This document shows positions 55,001 to 63,130 of a stretch of 64,000 nt of DNA, in pieces. The notes beneath the pieces were generated by a model. The model was not told where the DNA came from. It saw only the letters and a list, made by a program, of their open reading frames with translations, and did not search any database. Position 1 is the first letter of the stretch. The number at the start of each line of letters is the position of its first letter. Position numbers and translations under genes: made by a program. Origin of the DNA: Hexactinellida sp. DTS-2022 (taxonomy: Eukaryota; Porifera; Hexactinellida); contig JAPNXP010000007.1 of assembly GCA_028753945.1 (NCBI GenBank), positions 4,960,001-5,024,000 of the forward strand, given 5' to 3'.

Positions 55001-58000
55001 ACGTATGGGACTTCTCCATCTTGTTCAAATGAATCCTCTTTGTCCTCCGAAAGTGTTCTGGTACTTGTCCGATTGTTAGCGAGTTCTATATAATTGTATA
55101 AGTTTATAAAATGTCTGCTAAAAGACAGAATCACTTGCTAGAGCTATCTCTTTCTTTGTATTACTAATAAAGTTATACAGTATATATATTTATGAACTAA
55201 AGTTTCATCCAAGTGTGTGCCTGAAAACGCATAAATTTTAAAGAAAACTTTTCTAAAAGCGAAAAAATCTATGGAAATTATTCCAATAGATTAAGTACAA
55301 AATTAGTAATTTAGGTGCGTGTGAGAGCTCAAACTAAATCTAGGCTCGCATAAAATGCCTGAATTAAGCCCTATATGAACGTACGTATGTTTGTCGGTGC
55401 GAATATCATAGCCAGGTTATCTAGCGGTAGAATGCCGGCCGGGGAGTTGTGGAAGCAGCTGCCTATGCCCATCTGGGAGTGCAGGAGGATGTCCGATAGC
55501 ACATCTCCCAACAGCTGCAGGTTGAAGGAGACGTAGCACTGACTCTCTCCTGTCACGTGCTTGAATAGGATTCCTTCCTAGGAGCAGTGTTATCGGGGAA
55601 TATTAGAAGGGATTATACAGTGGATGCTGGTTATAAGCACATCGTCGGGAACTGCACTTGATGTGCTTATAACCGACATAAATTATACAGGGTATATGGC
55701 AACCGTTTTCCAACATAGTGTGCTTATATTCGATATGTTCTTATAACCGGTGTGCTTATATCTACTGTAGTAGTGTTTGCCTAATAGCAATTGCTCTAAT
55801 AGCTATATTATTCAATTATTGCTGTAATAGCAAGTTATTTTCAGTCCCCAAGCGGGCATTTGATGTTAATTCTGTTCCTCTAATATCAAGCAAATTCGTG
55901 CAAAATGCGACTTGCTATTACGACAATATATCTACATGGCCTAAATACTATAAATACTTTATTAACTTTATTTTGATTAATCGTTTATTTCAAATTGCCT
56001 TAGTTTGCAAATTTTATTCTTATAAATGCAGTCAGATTATTGTGCAAAAATAATACAAGAATATGTATTCATTTAATTCCTTATATTTTAAAGTTTTAAC
56101 TTAAGTACTTCACTATACAAAATTTGTCCCCTGGCTTGTATTGCCAATAAGCAACGTAACGCTTCCAAATGCGGGAGGGGGGATAATACAGTCAGGTCAA
56201 TACTGTCACATAGGAAAGTTTTTCCTGGAATTTCGCGCTATATAACGTTTTAACGGCCCTCTAACTGATCAATAATGCCCAAATACATTAGTTATACGTA
56301 ATATTAAAGGCTAAGCATAACTAGATGAGTATGGAGCACAATCTCCTCTGCAGCCCCGACGAGATCGAGACGCACGCGCCTATGGAGCGGACCGCCTGTG
56401 GCTTCAGTAACCGCAACGCTGTGTTCCGAGTGGAGACGCGGCGCTATTCGCAGCAGTACGCACAGATCTACAACGCGCGGATGAAGGGAATACGGGAGAG
56501 ACTGGAGCAAACGGCCGAGAGGAAGTGGGGCCTGAAGCCACTCATCGAGATGGGAAACATAATAGTGGGAGAGAGGTAATGGTGCTATTGTGTTCTCATG
56601 TATCTATTGTAGGACAGGGGGAATATTAACTGCTTGATAACGTGTAATAAGATATGGTATGTTAGGTGGATAATTAGATAAGAAGGACTGTTGTACGAGA
56701 TTTCTACTTCCATGAGATTCTTACTACAGTGGAACCCCGCTTAATTAACTGTCATCCCGGAATCGGCCACTTTTAAAAGTCCCTTTTGACTTCATCTAGT
56801 AAATGTTAACATTAATTTATTTGACAATTACGGGCATTTTTATCGGTCCAGAGGATGACCGTAATTCCGGGGTTTTACTGTACTTTGAAATTATACCTGA
56901 TTACAATACAGTTTTAATTGAATGTTGTAATGAAATAAATCCCATTTATTTTGTTGGTGTCAGTAAGTTGATTAGTTATATTAACACTTAACTCCATAGG
57001 TGCTGCATTATCGGTAACATCTTTAAAGACATGCGCCTTAAGCCGAGCGTGCTACGAGAGCTCTCAGAAGACCACCACTTGATCCCCCTGCCCCCCCGTC
57101 GCAAGTACACCGAAGAAGAGGACTACCTAATCCTAGAGGACCACTCCCTTCGTATCACGCTCCTTACGGACCAGACTGATGTGGACACGCTCGTAACAGG
57201 CGTGCCAGTTGTCGTGATTGGTTGTCAAGAGAACCGAGGTCGGTTTAGAGTGGAGGAGCTAGCCTACGCGTGCATCCCTGGTCCAGAGCTGACAGTGCCG
57301 CTGGGAGACGACAAGTACGTGCTCCTGGTGTCCGGACTTAATGTGGGCGGGGCTAACACGGATATGCTCAGTCTGGAGCTGTTGGTGGATCAGCTGACCG
57401 GATGCGGGGGCGGGGTTATCGATAGCGAGATTATGTCTAAGGTGTGTCATGTTATCATAGCTGGCAACCTGATCGCCGATAGGTATGTGAGGAGATCGAG
57501 GGACAGGAGTCAGGCCGCGTCCACACTCGAGAGTGTGAGCTCAGCTGACACATATCTCTCCAGGATAGTGTCTTCTATTCAGGTGAGTCAGGGATAGTAA
57601 AGCGATGATTTTGTAAATAGAATCAAAATCAATTGATTTATTGTTGATTTTTACCACAGTGGATGCCGGTTATAAGAACATCGTCGGGAACTGCATATAA
57701 TGTTTTATAACAGGTGTTCTTATATGCGGAATCTACTGTATTTGAAAAGGGCGAAACTTATTTAAAATCGTAATTATTTCGACTTAATATTATAAACTAT
57801 ATTCACTACCCAAATAGCAATTGAATAGCTTTTATAAAAGTTGTGAGTTATGTTAATTCAAATCAATGATTTATATTTCTCAAATATCCCATTAATTATC
57901 AATCCCTGCAGGTGACACTAATGCCAGGCATCAACGAGCCGGGTAACATAACACTGCCCCAGCAGCCTCTCTACGAACCTATGTTCCCAAAGTCCACCAG

Positions 58001-61000
58001 CTACTCTACGCTAAACATGGTCACAAACCCGAACCTCATGGCTATCGATAACAGAACTCTATTGGGTAGTAATAGTAATACATAGGTTATATGTTATAAT
58101 ACTGTTTAATTAATAGTCAGTTATAATGGGCTAGTCAGCCTCGAAGGCATGAAATTTCGCGAGTTTCTAAACTATGACAACTCATATAATGAAGTCAAAC
58201 TCAAACTACAGTCAGGCCTGCTTATTGTGAACATTCAAGGGACCGAAATTGTGTTATTAATAGAGACTTCATACTAAGTGTGCTCAACATAATACAAATC
58301 CTATGTAAGTTGTTAAATTGGGATTTGATAATAAAAAGTTTCCATATTAAGCAGACGAAAATTGTTCACAAAAACTTAAGCAAACCTGACTGTATTCATT
58401 AAATAATTTTTAATTAATTTCTCTCAGGGACTTCCGGTCAGAACATCGATAATATCTACAAGTTCTGTACTACAGAGGACCGAATGGCTATTTTAGAGAG
58501 TACCCTCAAATGGGGACACATGGCTCCAACTGCCCCAGATACACTGAGCTGCTACCCTTACGACCATTCACACCTCGAACCATTCATAATACGCGAAATG
58601 CCGAGTATATATTTCGCAGGTAACCAGCCAGAATTCAGATATAAGTACTTAGAAACGGGGAGAGAGAATACACTCATGGTGTTGGTGCCTGACTTTAGTG
58701 TTGTGAAAACTTGCGTGTTAGTTAATCTGAAGAACTTAGAGTGTAGCAGTATTAGTTTTGCTACAGAGCTGAGCTCTATTGGGAACAATGGTGGCAATCC
58801 GGTCCCTATGGATGTGTAGCGATTAGCTTTCATTTGTAATGCACACTCGCTTTGCTTTCTCTTATAACTAGTGTATTGATTAATAATGTAGCTTGAAGAG
58901 TAATTAGTATTTATAAACACCTAAAAAAATTAAAAATAAATTCGGTTACCAAATATTGAATATACAGTAGAACCTCGTTATTCGAACTTCAGAGGGTCGT
59001 CAAAATGCGTTCGCCTTATATTATTCGGAATTCGTATTATTAAACCAATGTTATTTGTATTGTTGTATTGAAAAGGCTTGTAGGGCACTGAAATAGTGAA
59101 CGTATTAACCTGAAATTGGTATTAACTGTGTTCGTATTAACGAGGTTCTACTGCAAACTATTTAGAAATAACTTTTAGTAAATTTAGAAATAACTTTTAG
59201 TTTTGCTTAATACGTACCTTCAAAATGTTTTTAATACTTGTAATTCATTTTATTACGAATTTCGGTAGACAAACAAATTTCGGCGCTCCCCTGTTGTTCG
59301 TATTAAAGAGAATCGACTGTAGTTTTAAATTTTAAAACAATCAATTAAGAAATAGTACATACTTGCCTAATATTTTTTAATTCTTTATATATGCATGTTA
59401 TTATTGTTAATAGCATTAATGGCTTCAGAAAGTTGTGAACCAAATTTACCATCTCTCTGGTCACAAATGGAGGATCTGGTAAATAACACGTTTGACAATA
59501 TTATATATTTGGTTAACGAAAGGAGAGAGGTTGTATTGTCTCAATTCAAACAACTAAGAGACGAAAAGAACAAATTATCTAATTCTATTGAGCAGCTTAG
59601 ATCCACTATATCACTTGTGCGAGAAAATCTAAGCGAGAATAGCGTTATTGATTTGCAAGAGAAAACAACTGTAGATTTTAACGTTAGACTAACTGAGTTG
59701 AAATCGGAAATGAGCATTAACCATGTGTTTGTGTGCGACCAGAAAGAGCTCAATAGAACACTAACTTCATTGGGAAGTTTCGAAATATCGCCCTTGCCTT
59801 ATGTGAATAAAACCGTTCAAAAATTATCTTTCGGAACTGGGCTAGAAATTAACTTACAGCAACCTATGAGATTGTCAGTTGACGAGTCATTAGATTTAAT
59901 CGCAATCACTGATCCGATAAATAACCGAGTTTGTTTGTTTTCGTTAAATGGTCAATTTATCAACTCGTTTGGGACAGAATATTTCTCACATCCGTTTGCT
60001 GTTAAAATAATTAGCCACAACGAAATTATTACCTCAGATTCTGTAAAGCAATGCTTGTCATTAATTAATTTTGATCGAAATAAGAAAGGAAGATTCAAAG
60101 TTAAATTAACACTGCCCGAGACAAGTTCTATCACTGCTTTGGATTTTGATAGTAAAACTAATCTAATTTATGCAACAGAGTCCCGTACACACTCTCTGTT
60201 AATATTAAACAAAGATTTTAAAATAGTTTCAGAGCTAAAGAACAAGTTTATTTACCCACAGAATATATTTATTAACAATGAAGAGGTATATATTCAAGAT
60301 TTTAATAACCCATCAATACATATATTATCGAAGACATCACTTAATCTTCTCAGATCTATTATTAGCCGTGGAATTAGCCTAAGCACTGAAATCCCATTAA
60401 GTTTCTATGTAGACAATCAAGGTTATATATTAATAGGAGATATTGCAGGCGTGATTCAAGTGTATTCTCCGTCCGGACAACTTTTACACTCATTCTCTAA
60501 GAAAGGAATTGGTTTAGGGGAAATTAGCTCACCGAATGGCATATGTGTACTGGCTAATTATGACGTCATAGTTATATCAAACAACCCAAACTATCCAATC
60601 CAGGTATTCTGATCGAATATTAACATTTGGATATTTTAATATGTATACGTATTCCAGTAATGTATTTTAATATATAATCTTAAGTCTTTTGTTAAATTAT
60701 TTGTACTAAACACTCTCGGATTGTAATTATTTCTTAAAAATATTCCCTTTTTTTAGTAAATTATTACATAAATAATATAGAGTTTAATTTAGTGCGCAAA
60801 AATATTAATATATACGAACCCTAGTATTTCAATTTCAATTTTCAACTTGGCAACAACAAACATTAGACATATTATATTAAGTATATGTATTTACCATTAA
60901 ATCCGTCGAAAGCTATTCTCTAAGTGAATTATAATGCTTAACAACTTGTTTACCTATTTTATCACAAACTTTTTAAATTATATATTTGTAAATGCGATAT

Positions 61001-62416
61001 TTAGGATCAGTTTTGAATTTCATTACTATACTTATTAAAACACCAACAATGAATATTCATATTATAAATTAGAAATATGAATTCGAAATCAGCATATCCA
61101 TTTGCTATTATACTCGTTGAGAGTTATTCTCAACGTTCACTTCGAATTATCATATATTTGCTACCTATTTTTATAAAAACAACAATAATTATAGAAAATA
61201 TTTGTAATCTTATAGTACAGTATACCTAAAAATGATATTATAGCAATTACCTCGTGGAAGAAAGTATACGTACGTACTAACCGAGTTTACCCTGCATAGA
61301 AATGCATACTACTTTATAAACTAGGTTACAATAAATCAGTACGTCTAAACCAGTGTATTAATTAATACAGCCATTTGTAAATACGCTCCTAATCCTGGTC
61401 TGATCAAATTTTAATACGCCTAAATCACAAATTAATGTTACGGTATAGGAGAGGATTCCAAATTTTCGCGTCCTAAATTCAAATTTGCCAAAAATCATGC
61501 TCCAAAAGGAACGTCTCGCGCTCTTGGATAATTCCTTGGTACTAACCCAGGTACGTTATATCCGAGTTATACTGTATTATTATAACAATTACCTCATGGA
61601 AGAATGTGAGCATGTCGCTGACTGCCTCCTTTCCGTAGTCGGGCCCCACCTCCCTCTTGAGGAGCCCCGCCCCCCTCAACGAGTGGAATATGTCGTCACA
61701 GCTCACCAGCGGCTGTGTGAAGAACCGCTCGAAGGGCAGCTGGCCAAAACTCTTCTTTTTTTGCCGATTTCTTGCGTTTTCCTATAATTATAGTAATGTA
61801 TGCAACTCACATTTGTACCTTGTAGAGGATTTGTTATATTGGATCCTAGCCCAAATCCAGTCCATAATCCAAATGGACTTTTATCAGTTAAAAAACCTTA
61901 GTTCATAATTATCAATGCTTTTATTTATGATATAATTCAACTCTGCATATTGTATTTTGAATAAAATTATGGTCTATTGTTTGTATCATACAAAATTGCA
62001 GCAGAACCTCGTTAATACGAACACGGCTAATACGAATTTATGGTTAACACGTGCATTATTTCAGTCCCATTCAAAGCCTTTGCAATATACATGAAACCCC
62101 AGTTAATACGAATTTTTCGGATAAGGAGTACACATTTTGACGGTCCCTTTGTGTACGTATTAACGAAGTTTACTGTATTTTGGATTCCAAAATCCAGAAT
62201 TCATATTCCAAAATCCATAATTAATACGGAACGTCTGCTTGTATAGAAGGATCGATTTGCAATTAATGTATTGGCAATTTAGCATTACCCTAACTTCTCT
62301 GATTCTCCTCTCGAACTCGATATACAGCAGAGGGACGCTCTTGGCGTACGCTGCTTGTTCCACTCGGATGAATATGTCCTGCGTGAGACGGGCGTGTAGC
62401 TTGTTTATGTTCTCAC
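43044..62416 (-). CDS. LRRK-family Roco protein, 3' half: COR, kinase-like and WD40-like regions
   Basis: Twenty-one exons with matching phases: 62416-62289, 61781-61593, 55577-55385, 55085-54985, 54602-54393, 53778-53642, 52813-52645, 50218-50084, 49692-49428, 49059-48908, 48609-48538, 48462-48325, 47971-47831, 47586-47533, 47075-46760, 46416-46209, 45876-45678, 45400-45223, 44771-44410, 44126-43851, 43547-43044. They encode about 1,370 residues; Roc and LRR parts would lie beyond the window. COR: VPLLYIEFERRIRE, VSDMLTFFHE, FIPLGFWNVLLMR. Kinase-like: MVKFIGVSFHPP, YGSLRTLL, RLSDAGIS, LQFGFLLYEISTGCRPFEG. WD40-like: VQCIVCTDKQELYWASG, NQLWIGIEDTNKGALYVYD, GLIWAACGHKMLVINP, NLLWVGTKSGALLLMD. 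The kinase part lacks a Gly-rich loop, VAVK lysine and HRD motif, so it is a probable pseudokinase. Intron 53641-52814 needs a GC donor (AG|GCAAGT). LRRK1 versus LRRK2 is not resolved. Confidence 0.88.
43671..43811. mobile_element. Pogo-like MITE in last LRRK intron
   Basis: TAGTAGAGCCTCGTGAATACG at the left, GAAGTTCTACTGTA at the right. Confidence 0.65.
44819..45176. mobile_element. Two adjacent pogo-like MITEs in a LRRK intron
   Basis: First copy about 44819-44994 (CAGTAGAACTCGTATAACG to ACCGAGTTCTACTGTA), second about 45001-45176 (ATGTAGACTCGTTAATACG to AACAAGTCTCTACTGTA). They are separated by only a few bases. Confidence 0.65.
45440..45660. mobile_element. Nested repeat fragments in a LRRK intron
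   Basis: A GGCCAACACC-family frame (TATTAGCTAACACCTTTCTAAAG at 45450, AGTTGTTGGCCGGTATATAAG at 45606) has a truncated GTTATAACGAAG-family piece (about 45478-45565, TCTGGGGGAAAATATC to GGGAGTTCTGTACT) inside it. Confidence 0.5.
46025..46176. mobile_element. Pogo-like MITE in a LRRK intron
   Basis: ACAGTAGACTTTGTTAATACG at the left, CAGTGTCTACTGTA at the right; 33 bp from the next exon. Confidence 0.65.
46480..46742. repeat. Degraded MITE remnants in a LRRK intron
   Basis: GTAACTCGTTAATGAGTGCGTAC near 46478 and GGTCCTTTGGTGTACGTACT near 46590 resemble a decayed pogo-like copy. After it, 46640-46742 has the TTTTCTTGCACTGACAAGG and AAAGGTGTTGACCGCTATA words of the GGCCAACACC family. Confidence 0.4.
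47100..47500. repeat. CAGTCAGG element followed by GAGCCCTTCGG-type repeat (copy 3)
   Basis: ACAGTCAGGTTCTTTATAA at 47099 starts an element resembling 41183-41337; its right end is lost. From about 47255 to 47500 comes copy 3 of the dispersed repeat seen at 2150-2420 and 11598-11910, ending GACCGAAGGGCTCG. Both lie in one LRRK intron. Confidence 0.55.
47607..47792. mobile_element. Pogo-like MITE in a LRRK intron
   Basis: ACAGTAGAACCTCGTTAGTACG at the left, TAACGAGGTTCTACTGTA at the right; well preserved internal words (CCCCTTCAAAGC, GGTTAATACG). Confidence 0.8.
48170..48306. mobile_element. Degraded pogo-like MITE in a LRRK intron
   Basis: TTAATACGAACACTATAGTATTTCAG with GTCCCCTTCAAAAGC inside, and CGGTCCCCTATTGTTC and TATCTACTAT at the right. 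Left terminus decayed. Confidence 0.5.
48751..48894. mobile_element. Pogo-like MITE in a LRRK intron
   Basis: ACAGTAGAACCTCGTTAGTATG at the left, AAAGCGGTTCTACTG at the right; only about 14 bp from an exon edge (48908). Confidence 0.7.
49084..49222. mobile_element. GTTATAACGAAG-family MITE in a LRRK intron
   Basis: ACAGTGAACTCCCGCTATAACG at the left and CGTTATAACGAGAGTAAAG at the right; TTTTCCCCCAGAGC inside. It lies about 25 bp from the exon edge at 49059. Confidence 0.75.
50330..52391. mobile_element. 2.06-kb palindromic foldback element with TGGAAAATGG-repeat arms
   Basis: The left arm (50330-51290) is a tandem array of GGTGGAAAATGGTGGAAAA interspersed with CGACTGAATGG. The right arm (51715-52391) is its reverse complement, shorter by some 250 bp. 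The termini CGGGTCTGACTGAATGG and CCATTCAGTCAGACCCC match. Inside the arrays a second pair of arms of unique sequence, 51290-51407 and 51590-51715 (for example AAATTAACGTAATATGATAC), flanks a loop of about 180 bp. The repeats give long artificial ORFs. No transposase. It sits in the LRRK intron between exons 50218 and 52645, on neither exon's edge. Confidence 0.9.
52485..52615. mobile_element. GGCCAACACC-family repeat in a LRRK intron
   Basis: ATTACTTATATATTTGTAGAC with ACTTTTCTAAAG at the left, AAAAGCTGTTGGCTGATATAAG at the right; CAACTTTGCAAGCC near the centre. About 30 bp from the exon edge at 52645. Confidence 0.5.
52838..53120. mobile_element. Truncated plus full pogo-like MITE upstream of mL43 gene
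   Basis: A 5' part (52838-52911, ACAGTAGAACCTCGTTAGTAGG) is followed by a full copy (52914-53120, ACAGTAGAACCTCATTAGTACG to AACGAGTCTACTGTA). The mL43 start codon is at 53145, only 24 bp after the MITE end, so the MITE forms the whole upstream region. Confidence 0.75.
53145..53585 (+). CDS. MRPL43: Mitochondrial large-subunit ribosomal protein mL43, nested in LRRK intron
   Basis: A 146-residue intronless product. It has the mL43 pattern: GRRLIQLKRMSFLYSK near the N-terminus, VRKYLDQNLIEFASTFPSVS, RIEAEYLSGTR, and the signature HTTRPSIQGNWHPY near residue 120, which in human mL43 reads HTDNPSIQGQWHPF. The protein is part of the mitochondrial ribosome large subunit. It is on the strand opposite to LRRK, within the 52814-53641 intron. 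Its stop at 53585 is 57 bp from a LRRK exon. The upstream region is made of MITE sequence. A thioredoxin-like fold is known for the family. Start: first ATG of the frame; TTCTCAG at 53159 could alternatively be a splice acceptor for an upstream exon. Confidence 0.9.
   Translation: MSSLPFSELGVMGRRLIQLKRMSFLYSKTFNASDGVRKYLDQNLIEFASTFPSVSIYLRQDEGDPRIEAEYLSGTRKTVLLKKFTREEVRSEVWKLRCQSGINVGQIVRYWHTTRPSIQGNWHPYLFPFPDNSQYLIPKQDKKNEK
54652..54936. mobile_element. Two abutting MITEs in a LRRK intron
   Basis: First, about 54652-54793, ACAGTGGATGCGGTTATAAG to ACCGGCATCTACTGTA, a family also found at 55617-55769 and 57656-57740. Second, about 54790-54936, a GTTATAACGAAG-family copy with AGATTTCCCCCAGAC and CAGTTAACTGTA at its end. 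They share the TGTA junction. Confidence 0.65.
55200..55375. mobile_element. Diverged relative of the element at 683-869, in a LRRK intron
   Basis: AAGTTTCATCCAAGTGTGTG at the left; TTTAGGTGCGTGTGAGAGCTC and AACTAAATCTAGGCTCGC inside match the copy at 683-869 in order. It lies within 10 bp of the exon edge at 55385. Confidence 0.5.
55617..55925. mobile_element. GGTTATAAGCACATCG MITE next to CTAATAGCAA element, LRRK intron
   Basis: 55617-55769: ACAGTGGATGCTGGTTATAAG to GCTTATATCTACTGTA, with ATCGTCGGGAACTGC inside. 55770-55925: GTGTTTGCCTAATAGCAATTG, then CAGTCCCCAAGCGGGC and ATGCGACTTGCTATTACGAC, as at 18712-18860. Together they resemble two MITEs sharing a TA. Confidence 0.6.
56325..58819 (+). 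CDS. POLD2: DNA polymerase delta subunit 2 (B-subunit), nested in LRRK intron
   Basis: Four exons, 56325-56575, 57000-57582, 57912-58065 and 58428-58819, join in matching phases to 459 residues (human 469). Landmarks in order: TRRYSQQYAQIYNARM; GNIFKDMRLKPSVLREL; LILEDHSLRITL of the OB fold; YVLLVSGLNVGG, the start of the calcineurin-like but inactive phosphoesterase domain; GNLIADRYV; LMPGINEPGNITLPQQPLY; STLNMVTNPN; GTSGQNIDNIYKFC; TAPDTLSCYPY; FAGNQPEFRYK. POLD2 is the scaffold that joins the catalytic subunit to the others in the lagging-strand replicase. The gene lies on the plus strand within a 6-kb LRRK intron (55578-61592). Intron 2 carries a GGTTATAAG MITE and intron 3 a CAGTCAGG element. 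Confidence 0.95.
57656..57740. mobile_element. Short GGTTATAAGAACATCG MITE in POLD2 intron 2
   Basis: ACAGTGGATGCCGGTTATAAG at the left, TATGCGGAATCTACTGTA at the right; 85 bp, shorter than the copies at 54652 and 55617. Confidence 0.75.
58208..58394. mobile_element. CAGTCAGG element in POLD2 intron 3
   Basis: ACAGTCAGGCCTGCTTATTG at the left, AAGCAAACCTGACTGTA at the right; resembles 41183-41337. Confidence 0.75.
58964..59322. mobile_element. Pogo-like MITE plus a truncated one, between POLD2 and NHL gene
   Basis: 58964-59155: ACAGTAGAACCTCGTTATTCG to AACGAGGTTCTACTGCA. About 59208-59322: a 3' part with TACCTTCAAAATGTTTTTAA, CCCCTGTTGTTCGTATTAA and ATCGACTGTAG. Ends 73 bp before the NHL start. 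Confidence 0.7.
59395..60612 (+). CDS. Coiled-coil NHL-repeat protein, nested in LRRK intron
   Basis: An intronless frame of 405 residues. After a short hydrophobic start (MLLLLIALMAS) residues 20-105 form a coiled coil (RREVVLSQFKQLRDEKNKLS, IEQLRSTISLVRENL). From about residue 130 there is a six-bladed NHL-type propeller; clear blades are LDLIAITDPINNRVCLFSLN, NLIYATESRTHSLLILNKDF, EVYIQDFNNPSIHILSKTSL and YILIGDIAGVIQVYSPSGQL. There is no RING or B-box, unlike TRIM2/3/71. A second ATG at 59419 would remove the hydrophobic stretch and gives a start typical of cytosolic coiled-coil NHL proteins; I cannot decide. Homologous proteins are at 1-330 and 63131 onward, so the family is locally amplified. 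Function unknown; binding through the propeller is likely. Confidence 0.85.
   Translation: MLLLLIALMASESCEPNLPSLWSQMEDLVNNTFDNIIYLVNERREVVLSQFKQLRDEKNKLSNSIEQLRSTISLVRENLSENSVIDLQEKTTVDFNVRLTELKSEMSINHVFVCDQKELNRTLTSLGSFEISPLPYVNKTVQKLSFGTGLEINLQQPMRLSVDESLDLIAITDPINNRVCLFSLNGQFINSFGTEYFSHPFAVKIISHNEIITSDSVKQCLSLINFDRNKKGRFKVKLTLPETSSITALDFDSKTNLIYATESRTHSLLILNKDFKIVSELKNKFIYPQNIFINNEEVYIQDFNNPSIHILSKTSLNLLRSIISRGISLSTEIPLSFYVDNQGYILIGDIAGVIQVYSPSGQLLHSFSKKGIGLGEISSPNGICVLANYDVIVISNNPNYPIQVF
60613..61592. other. AT-rich rest of the LRRK intron
   Basis: No gene. A partly palindromic part at about 60960-61170 (TCAACGTTCACTTCGAATTATC, AAAAACAACAATAATTATAG) may be a decayed inverted relative of the dispersed repeat at 2150/11598/47255. 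CTAACCGAGTTTACCCTGCATAG near 61278 resembles a worn MITE terminus. Confidence 0.35.
61999..62177. mobile_element. Pogo-like MITE in the first visible LRRK intron
   Basis: GCAGCAGAACCTCGTTAATACG at the left, TAACGAAGTTTACTGTA at the right; CCCATTCAAAGCCTTTGC inside. Confidence 0.75.
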
Positions 62417-63130
62417 CTAAGGTAACACTCTATGTCAGGGATAACTTTTTAGAACTATCGATCGCTGAAATATTTTTTAGGGTCGCCAGATTGTCTATGG
62501 TGAAATTTGTATGTAATTGCTTGGTGATGGATTTTGAACGAATTAGACGACTCGACCTAGGTAGGTGACTCGAAAAACGAGGGTCGCGAAATAAAAAATG
62601 TTTGAATACCTAAGCTCTATGTTTTTTCGAAATACCAAGTCGCATTTAGCACCAAATTTGCATGCTAATAGGGGAACTTGTTTTAAGAGTAACAGAATTA
62701 ACATTATGCTCGCTTAGGGACTGAAAATACCTTGCTAATAAAAGCTATATTGTTGTCAGAGCAATTGGTATTAGCGAACACGACTGTATACAAATTCCTG
62801 TTGTACGAGGAAACAAAATTTGTGTGGAAACGAGTGTGTCTAGCAGAGTTCAATATACAACCACTAATGCAACTAATGCAACTAATGCAACTAACTTAGG
62901 ACACAACTTTATTGATTCTAGTAATACAAACATGTTTGTGGAATAATATTGTGTAAGGCTACAGAGTTCAGAGAATAGTACACAGCACTAACCACTGAGA
63001 AATCTAGTCATCCTATTTCCACTGATTATTTCGGATAAGGAGTTTCTACAAACTCTAATGCACACAGTTATAAATAGAATTCTGTAGCAACTAACTCAAT
63101 AAACTGAATAGTATCAAAATCAAGTTTACA
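62417..63130. other. Region between LRRK exon and NHL gene
   Basis: No LRRK exon recognised. It has a CTAATAGCAA-type repeat at about 62635-62790 (ending GCGAACACGACTGTA) and a 9-bp tandem repeat, CAACTAATG, about four units, at 62860-62894. The last 150 bp should hold the promoter of the NHL gene. Confidence 0.45.
62860..62894. repeat. Tandem repeat of CAACTAATG
   Basis: About four perfect 9-bp units in a row, 240 bp upstream of the NHL gene start. No further structure. Confidence 0.8.
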
